From NCBI RefSeq assembly GCF_022647325.1, contig NZ_CP071405.1, positions 2,914,001-2,978,000 of the forward strand: a DNA stretch of 64,000 nt, written 5' to 3'. Both the position numbers and the translations under genes were made by a program. Below are positions 58,436 to 64,000 of the stretch, piece after piece (the stretch's first letter is position 1; each line of letters opens with the position of its first letter). The notes beneath the pieces are model-generated. The model was not told the DNA's origin. It saw only the letters and a list, made by a program, of their open reading frames with translations, and ran no database searches. The DNA is from Pantoea deleyi. GTDB lineage: Bacteria; Pseudomonadota; Gammaproteobacteria; Enterobacterales; Enterobacteriaceae.

Positions 58436-60211
58436 TCAGCCTTCTGCTGTTGTCGTTGCGCCCGACGCCAGTTCATCACCCGCCTGCTGAAGCTGATACA
58501 TCTGCCAGTAACGGCCCTGCATCGCCAGCAGTTGCTGATGGGTGCCCTGCTCCACGACATGACCGCGATGCAGTACCAGAATCTTGTCTGCGTCGATAAT
58601 CGTCGAGAGACGGTGCGCAATCACCACCAGCGTGCTGTGCTGGCGCAGCCTCGACAGCGTCTGCTGAATGGCCTGCTCCGTGCCGGAGTCGATATTGGCC
58701 GTCGCCTCATCCAGGATCAGGATCTGCGGCAGATCCACCAGCACCCGGGCCAGCGCCAGTAACTGCTTCTGGCCCACCGACAGGTTGTTGCCCTGCTCAC
58801 CCAGACGGGTATGAATCCCCTCAGGCAGCGCCTGCGCCAGCGGAGCCAGCTGCACCTGCTCCAGCACCCGCCAGACCGCCTCTTCGCTGATGTCACGCCC
58901 CAGCCGCACGTTCGCCAGCAGCGTATCGGCGAGCACCACCGGGTCCTGCTGCACCATCGCGATACCGTGACGCAGCACGGCGTGGCTCAGGTCGCCGATG
59001 GGCCGGTCGTCAAGCCGGATTGCGCCCGGCGTCACCGGGTAATAACCCATCAGCAGGTTCGCCAGGGTGCTTTTGCCGCTGCCGGTGTGTCCCACCAGCG
59101 CCACAAACTCGCGCGGTGCGACCTCCAGATTGATGTCGCTCAGCACGTTGCGGTTTTCGCGGTAGGCAAAGCTCAGCTGGTTCAGCGTAATGCGACCGGA
59201 TGCCAGAGGCTGCGGGTCGGCACCATACTGCTGCTGAGCTGCATCCATCAGCTCAAAGATACGTTCACCGGAGACGACCGCCTGCTGCAGCATCGACTGC
59301 TGCGTGGTCAGCTCAATCAGCGGCTCATTCAGCCGGCCCAGATAGGTAATAAAGGCGTAGAGCACCCCGACCTCAAACACGCCAGGCACGGAGAAACTGA
59401 ACAGGATCAGCAGCCCGCACAGCACCATGGCGGAGAACAGGCTCAGCAGCGGACGCAGCAGAAAACCATCAAGGCGTAGCGTTTCCATGCGCGCCAGATA
59501 GTGGGACCGGCTCGCTTCGCCCATCCGCTCACCGAACCGCGCCTGCTGCCGGAACTGCTGGATGACGCTCATGCCGCTGATGACTTCGTTAAACCCGTTG
59601 TTGATGTCGGCCAGATAGCTGCGGACCCGGCGGGCAATCGGCGTGCTGTAGCGCTGATAGATAAACATCACCATCAGAACCAGCGGGAAGATCATCATCG
59701 CCACCAGCGCCATGCGCCAGTCCAGGCTGAACATCGCCACCATCATGGCGCCGACCAGTGCGGCACTGCGCAACACGGTGGCGACCACGGTGACATAGAG
59801 ATCGCGGATCACTTCGGTGTCGTTGGTGACGCGCGAAATAATCTGCCCGACCGGCTGGGTATCAAAAGCGCTCAGCGGCTGACAGAGCGCGGCGTTCATC
59901 ACATCGCTGCGTAACCGCTGCACCACCCCAATGGCGGCGCGGTTAAACAGCAGCGCCTGCCAGTAGTGCAGCGCGGCGGCCAGCAGCTGGAGCAGGATAA
60001 ACCCCACCACCAGCCCGGCGACCAGCCCCCAGGGCATCTGATGTTTCGCTACCAGATTATCGATAAAGTAGCTGACCAGCACCGGGCCGGTCACCTCGGC
60101 TGCGGCAGCGATCCACAGCATCCCTACCGCCAGCGACAGGGATTTACGCCAGGGTTTGCCGTAGCTGAGCAAACGTTTCAGGGTCGGCCACAAGCGTCCG
60201 GACTTAGCCAT
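58436..60211 (-). CDS. mdlB: ABC multidrug exporter half MdlB
   Basis: A 591-residue half-transporter: six helices (about 20-310) followed by an ATPase domain with Walker [10 protein letters not shown] and signature L-S-V-G-Q. The signature has V in place of G, so one site of the MdlAB dimer is likely degenerate, as in other heterodimeric exporters. The start at 60211 (GGAG six bases upstream) overlaps the mdlA stop by eight bases. Confidence 0.94.
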   Translation of the reverse strand: MAKSGRLWPTLKRLLSYGKPWRKSLSLAVGMLWIAAAAEVTGPVLVSYFIDNLVAKHQMPWGLVAGLVVGFILLQLLAAALHYWQALLFNRAAIGVVQRLRSDVMNAALCQPLSAFDTQPVGQIISRVTNDTEVIRDLYVTVVATVLRSAALVGAMMVAMFSLDWRMALVAMMIFPLVLMVMFIYQRYSTPIARRVRSYLADINNGFNEVISGMSVIQQFRQQARFGERMGEASRSHYLARMETLRLDGFLLRPLLSLFSAMVLCGLLILFSFSVPGVFEVGVLYAFITYLGRLNEPLIELTTQQSMLQQAVVSGERIFELMDAAQQQYGADPQPLASGRITLNQLSFAYRENRNVLSDINLEVAPREFVALVGHTGSGKSTLANLLMGYYPVTPGAIRLDDRPIGDLSHAVLRHGIAMVQQDPVVLADTLLANVRLGRDISEEAVWRVLEQVQLAPLAQALPEGIHTRLGEQGNNLSVGQKQLLALARVLVDLPQILILDEATANIDSGTEQAIQQTLSRLRQHSTLVVIAHRLSTIIDADKILVLHRGHVVEQGTHQQLLAMQGRYWQMYQLQQAGDELASGATTTAEG

Positions 60212-61973
60212 GCGGCACTCCTTTTTCATTTTCATCATCATCCAGCGCGGCTTCCAGCTGCTGATAACGGTACATGTCGCGGTACCAGCCCGTCTGGCTG
60301 GTCAGTGCGTCATGGTCGCCCCGCTGCGCTACGCGGCCCTGCTGCAGCACCAGAATCTCACTGGCTTCCGTAAGGGCCGACAGGCGGTGGGCGCTGATAA
60401 TCAGCGTGCGTCCCTGCCCCCAGATGCGCAGGTTATGCAGGATTTCGTGTTCGGTCCGGCCATCCACCGCCGACAGCGCGTCATCCAGAATCAGGATTTC
60501 GGCATTCAGCAGCAGTGCGCGGGCGATCGACAGGCGCTGCTTCTGTCCTCCCGACAGCATCACACCGCGCTCCCCGACTTCGGTTTCATAGCCCTGCGGC
60601 AGGCGCAGGATGTCGTCATGCACGCAGGCCAGCGTGGCGGCCCGTTCGATCTCCTCGCGGGTGGCATCCGGTTTCCCCAGCGCGATGTTGCTGGCCACGC
60701 TGTCGGAGAAGAGGAACGGCGTCTGGCTGACGACCGCCAGACGGCTGCGCCAGCTGTCCAGACGCAGCTGCGGCAGCGGGATCTGGTGATAGCGGATGTC
60801 ACCCTGCTGGATATCGAAGTGGCGCTGAATCAGGCTCAGCAGGGTGCTTTTGCCACTGCCGGTGGGGCCGCACAGCCCCAGCATCTCGCCCGGTTTCAGC
60901 CGGAAGCTCACATCGCTCAGCACCGGACCGGCGCTGGCCGGATAGTTGAACGCGCGAATCGCAACCTGCAGCGTGCCGGGTTCCGCTGGCAGAGTGGTGT
61001 CGCCATCCTCCACCGCCGGTGCCTCGGCCAGCAGCGCGCCGATGCGGCTCCAGGCCGCGCTGCCGCGCTCGACAATATTAAACATCCACGCCAGCGCCAG
61101 CATCGGCCAGATCATCAGGCCCAGGTACATCACAAAGCTGGTGAGCTGGCCCAGCGTCATCTGATCGTGCCACACCAGCCAGCTGCCGCCGCCGATCGCC
61201 AGCAGGTTAGAGAAGCCGATCGCGATATAGATGGTCGGATCGAAACGGGCATCAACCCGCGCCACGCGCAGGTTCTTTTCCCCGGTATCGCGGGCGATAT
61301 CAGAGAACTGCTGCGACTGATGCTGCTCAAGCCCGAAGGCTTTTATCATCCGGATACTGGTCAGGCTCTCCTGCGTCTGATCGTTAAGAGTGGAGAAAGC
61401 GGCCTGTGCCAGCTTAAAGCGGTGATGCAGCTGATTGCCGTAGCGATGAATCACGAGAGCCATGATCGGCATCGGCACCAGCGCGAGCAGCGTCAGCTGC
61501 CAGCTAATCTGCGTGCTCATCACCAGCAGCACCACGCAGCCCATCACCAGCGAGTCGACCAGCGTCAGGACGCCCTCTCCGGCGGCAAACACCACCCGAT
61601 CCACATCGTTGGTGGCACGGGCGATCAGATCGCCGGTGCGGTGACGCAGATAGAAGGCCGGCTGCTGACGGCTCAGCTGGCGATAGAAATCTTCGCGCAG
61701 CTCAACCGCCAGCTGGTAGGAGGCCCCGAACAGCAGCACGCGCCAGACATAACGCAGCAGATAGACCACCACCGCCGTCGCCAGCATGATCCCAATCCAC
61801 ATCATGATGCGACCGGTGCTCATGTTGTCGCGCGTCACGCCATCCACCACCACGCCAACCACGTGCGGCGGCAGAAGCTGCAGGATCGCAATCACGATCA
61901 GCAGGATGACCGCGCCCAGATAGCGCCGCCACTCCCGCAGAAAATACCAACTTAATTGACTGAATAATCGCAC
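60204..61973 (-). CDS. mdlA: ABC multidrug exporter half MdlA
   Basis: A 589-residue half-transporter partner of MdlB: six helices and an ATPase domain with G-P-T-G-S-G-K-S-T (about 370-378) and canonical L-S-G-G-Q-K-Q-R. The ATG follows the decR stop with a short gap of 24 bases, so decR-mdlA-mdlB may form one unit. Substrates are unproven. Confidence 0.95.
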   Translation of the reverse strand: MRLFSQLSWYFLREWRRYLGAVILLIVIAILQLLPPHVVGVVVDGVTRDNMSTGRIMMWIGIMLATAVVVYLLRYVWRVLLFGASYQLAVELREDFYRQLSRQQPAFYLRHRTGDLIARATNDVDRVVFAAGEGVLTLVDSLVMGCVVLLVMSTQISWQLTLLALVPMPIMALVIHRYGNQLHHRFKLAQAAFSTLNDQTQESLTSIRMIKAFGLEQHQSQQFSDIARDTGEKNLRVARVDARFDPTIYIAIGFSNLLAIGGGSWLVWHDQMTLGQLTSFVMYLGLMIWPMLALAWMFNIVERGSAAWSRIGALLAEAPAVEDGDTTLPAEPGTLQVAIRAFNYPASAGPVLSDVSFRLKPGEMLGLCGPTGSGKSTLLSLIQRHFDIQQGDIRYHQIPLPQLRLDSWRSRLAVVSQTPFLFSDSVASNIALGKPDATREEIERAATLACVHDDILRLPQGYETEVGERGVMLSGGQKQRLSIARALLLNAEILILDDALSAVDGRTEHEILHNLRIWGQGRTLIISAHRLSALTEASEILVLQQGRVAQRGDHDALTSQTGWYRDMYRYQQLEAALDDDENEKGVPHG

Positions 61974-61997
61974 AACGCTGTTCTCAATCTCAGGCCC

Positions 61998-62459
61998 TCA
62001 GGGGGCGACGGGTAAGGCCGTGGTGTATTTAATCTCTTCCATGGCAAAGCTGGAGGTGACATCAATCAGGCCAGGCACACCATTCACTAATCGTTTGTAG
62101 AAAGCATCATAGCTCTTCATATCGGCCACCTGGATCCGCAGCAGATAGTCATACTCCCCCGCCATCCGGTAAAAGGCCATCACCTCCGGCATGCCGCTCA
62201 CCACCGAGACAAAAGTCTGATACCACTCGCGGCTGTGCTGCTGGGTTTTCACAAACATAAAGGCCGTCAGTGACAGTCCGATTTTATCCCCGTCCAGCAA
62301 CGCCACGCGTGCGCGAATAATGCCATCATCTTCGAGCTTTTTCAGGCGCTTCCAGCAGGGAGTGGTGGTGAGGTTGACGGCCTCCGCCAGCGATTGCAGT
62401 GACAGGGTACAGTCCTGCTGCAGCAGCGCCAGTAGTTTAAGGTCAGTTTTATCTAACAT
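61998..62459 (-). CDS. decR: Lrp/AsnC-family cysteine-responsive regulator (DecR/CcdR/YbaO)
   Basis: A 153-residue Lrp-type regulator: helix-turn-helix (about 4-55, with [12 protein letters not shown]) and a C-terminal RAM domain. E. coli DecR activates cysteine detoxification genes; in P. ananatis the homologue CcdR controls ccdA as I recall. The divergent desulfhydrase gene supports this. The ATG at 62459 gives 153 residues versus 152 in E. coli. Confidence 0.92.
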   Translation of the reverse strand: MLDKTDLKLLALLQQDCTLSLQSLAEAVNLTTTPCWKRLKKLEDDGIIRARVALLDGDKIGLSLTAFMFVKTQQHSREWYQTFVSVVSGMPEVMAFYRMAGEYDYLLRIQVADMKSYDAFYKRLVNGVPGLIDVTSSFAMEEIKYTTALPVAP

Positions 62460-62575
62460 TTGCGGCTCCGAGAGAATCATTTTCTCCACTGGTGCGATTT
62501 TAGCGGTAATTATGCAATCTCTTTTTCCTGCACGTGCCATAAAATAGCCACATCATATTTTACCGGACACCTGAG

Positions 62576-63610
62576 ATGCACACCTGCTGGATTCGCCACG
62601 CTATCAACGAAATTAACGCTGACTTTCAACGTTCGGCGGAAACCCATCTGATCCGTTTCGACCTGGCGGACTTTCCCGGCATCTGGTTCTACCTGAAAGA
62701 TGAGAGCACCCATCCCAGCGGCAGCCTTAAACATCGGCTGGCTCGTTCGCTGTTTCTCTACGGCCTCTCCAACGGCTGGATTAAGCAGAATACGCCGATT
62801 ATTGAAGCCTCGTCAGGCAGCACTGCCGTTTCTGAGGCCTACTTCGCAAGGCTGCTGGGACTGCCCTTTATTGCGGTGATGCCTGCCAGTACCGCGAAGC
62901 GCAAAATCGAGCAGATCACCTTTTATGGCGGCCAGTGCCACTTTGTGGAGGATCCCTGCCAGCTCTATGCAGAATCTGAACGGCTGGCGCGCGAGCTGAA
63001 TGGCCACTTTATGGATCAGTTCACCTACGCGGAACGCGCCACCGACTGGCGCGGCAATAACAATATTGCGGAAAGCATTTTCCGTCAGATGCAGCATGAG
63101 CCCTACCCGATTCCGCATACGGTGATCATGAGTGCGGGCACCGGCGGCACCTCGGCCACGCTGGGCCGCTACATCCGCTATCAGGGGCTGGAGACGAAAC
63201 TGCTGGTGGTCGATCCGCAACACTCCGTCTTTTTCGACTACTGGCAGCAGCGTGATGCCACGCTGACCAGCACGCGCGGCAGCCTGATTGAGGGCATTGG
63301 CCGTCCCCGGGTAGAGCCATCATTTATGCCGGACGTAATCGATGAAATGGTGAAAGTACCGGATGGCGCGACGCTGGCCGCGATGCTGAAGCTGGAGAGT
63401 ATTCTGGGACGCAAACCCGGCGCCTCAACCGGCACCAACTTCTGGGGCATGATGCAGGTGGCAAAACGTTTACGGGCCGCGAACCAGCGGGGATCGCTGG
63501 TCACCCTGCTGTGCGACAGCGGTGAGCGCTATCCCGACACCTACTATCAGCCTGAGTGGGTGGCAAAACATATCGGCGATATCACGCCCTGGCAGCGCGA
63601 GCTGGCGTAA
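62576..63610 (+). CDS. ccdA: PLP-dependent cysteine desulfhydrase (CcdA-like)
   Basis: A 344-residue cysteine-synthase-fold PLP enzyme. The PLP Lys is Lys52 in S-G-S-L-K-H-R; the phosphate loop [10 protein letters not shown] lies near residues 187-196. It lies divergent from the DecR-type gene, matching the ccdA/ccdR arrangement reported for Pantoea, in which CcdA degrades toxic cysteine. The name is by context and recollection; the reaction (cysteine to pyruvate, ammonia, sulfide) is inferred. Confidence 0.75.
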   Translation: MHTCWIRHAINEINADFQRSAETHLIRFDLADFPGIWFYLKDESTHPSGSLKHRLARSLFLYGLSNGWIKQNTPIIEASSGSTAVSEAYFARLLGLPFIAVMPASTAKRKIEQITFYGGQCHFVEDPCQLYAESERLARELNGHFMDQFTYAERATDWRGNNNIAESIFRQMQHEPYPIPHTVIMSAGTGGTSATLGRYIRYQGLETKLLVVDPQHSVFFDYWQQRDATLTSTRGSLIEGIGRPRVEPSFMPDVIDEMVKVPDGATLAAMLKLESILGRKPGASTGTNFWGMMQVAKRLRAANQRGSLVTLLCDSGERYPDTYYQPEWVAKHIGDITPWQRELA

Positions 63611-63613
63611 AAA

Positions 63614-63632
63614 ACCGGACATCCTGTCCGGT
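63614..63632 (-). terminator. Terminator of cof
   Basis: Stem ACCGGACA/TGTCCGGT with a TCC loop. Read leftwards it is followed by TTTTTTAC. Located 12 bases after the cof stop. Confidence 0.8.
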
Positions 63633-63644
63633 ACACGGCAAACC

Positions 63645-64000
63645 TCAGCATTCGGGGGAATACGCGAGGTGGGGTGTTGCCAGCCAGTGGTTTAAATAAT
63701 GAGACACCGCCTGTGTCTCGCAACGACCAATTACCGGCAGATGCGGCAGCGCGGCTTTCAGCTGCGCCATCGCATTGCCCATGATGAAACCCTGTCCGGC
63801 CTGCGCCAGCATCTCGCGATCGTTCATCGCATCGCCAAACGCCATACACTCCGCCATTGTCAGCGACAGATGATCACATAACTGACTCAGGGCGCTGCCT
63901 TTGTTGCAGCCTGCGGGCAGCACCTCCAGACAATCCACGGCGGAAAAACAGATATCGGCCTGCTCGCCCAGCGCCGCATCCAGCTCCGTTTTCAGCGCGC
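63645..64000 (-). CDS. cof: HMP-PP phosphatase Cof, C-terminal part
   Basis: The last ~117 residues of a HAD-superfamily Cof-type phosphatase; the rest lies beyond the right edge. C-N-K-G (binding Lys) and F-G-D-A-M-N-D (metal-binding Asp motif) are visible, followed by F-I-M-G-N-A-M. E. coli Cof hydrolyses thiamin precursor HMP-PP and PLP. It is in the same position beside the decR/ybaO gene as in E. coli. Confidence 0.92.
   Translation of the reverse strand, partial: ALKTELDAALGEQADICFSAVDCLEVLPAGCNKGSALSQLCDHLSLTMAECMAFGDAMNDREMLAQAGQGFIMGNAMAQLKAALPHLPVIGRCETQAVSHYLNHWLATPHLAYSPEC

Noticed and set aside
60210..61955. A 581-codon plus-strand frame
   Set aside because: Antisense to mdlA with His/Gln/Arg-rich composition and no domain.

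Overview
The window looks like a chromosomal segment of an enterobacterium of the Erwiniaceae, most likely Pantoea or a close relative. The reasons are the GC-rich coding sequence, the near gene-for-gene collinearity with the Escherichia coli folD-to-cof region (about minutes 10-12), and a cysteine desulfhydrase gene beside a DecR-type regulator, an arrangement I recall from Pantoea ananatis. No phage, complete insertion sequence, plasmid gene or CRISPR array was seen.

Layout. Positions 1-5.6 kb hold lineage-variable genes: a BssS-like fragment, a DUF421 membrane pair, CorA, DUF481, DUF1349, DUF2171 and a VanX/DdpX-type dipeptidase. Positions 5.7-8.26 kb form an AT-richer islet next to tRNA-Arg(UCU). 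It carries a DUF2778 (Tlde1-like) peptidoglycan-targeting effector candidate, an overlapping two-helix membrane protein, two related small genes of which one is truncated, and an IS3-family orfA remnant. Positions 8.4-14.8 kb hold yicN-like, folD-ybcJ, cysS, ppiB-lpxH and purEK with a PurR box. Positions 15-27.9 kb hold the ybbAP exporter, tesA, ybbO, cnoX, qmcA-ybbJ, the cueR/copA copper pair with its promoter and a conserved frameshift site, ybaP, ybaK, and a LysR/PACE efflux pair.

Positions 27.9-42.9 kb hold ushA, ybaL, gsk, hemH, adk, an unrecognised gene divergent from a LysR regulator, htpG with a heat-shock promoter, recR, ybaB, dnaX with the tau/gamma frameshift signals, and apt. Positions 43-49.6 kb hold ybaN, priC, a GlsB-like protein, rsmS, and acrR/acrAB with its operator. 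The E. coli gene mscK is absent between acrR and rsmS, and aes, fsr and the rhs block are absent elsewhere. Positions 49.7-52.8 kb are a zinc-starvation cluster: rpmE2-rpmJ2 face a four-gene operon encoding a tiny membrane peptide, an ABC ATPase, a permease and a zinc-binding protein, and each unit has its own Zur-type palindrome. Positions 53-64 kb hold an unknown gene, tomB-hha, 4.5S RNA, atl, ybaY, tesB, glnK-amtB with sigma-54 and NtrC signals, mdlAB, a decR/ccdR-ccdA pair and the 3' part of cof.

The most notable signals are the effector/immunity-like islet at the tRNA gene, the 27-residue peptide coupled to the Zur-linked ABC operon, the copA -1 frameshift site that would give a free metallochaperone, and an A9 tract that shifts the end of rpmJ2 out of frame. 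Standard housekeeping genes make up most of the rest.
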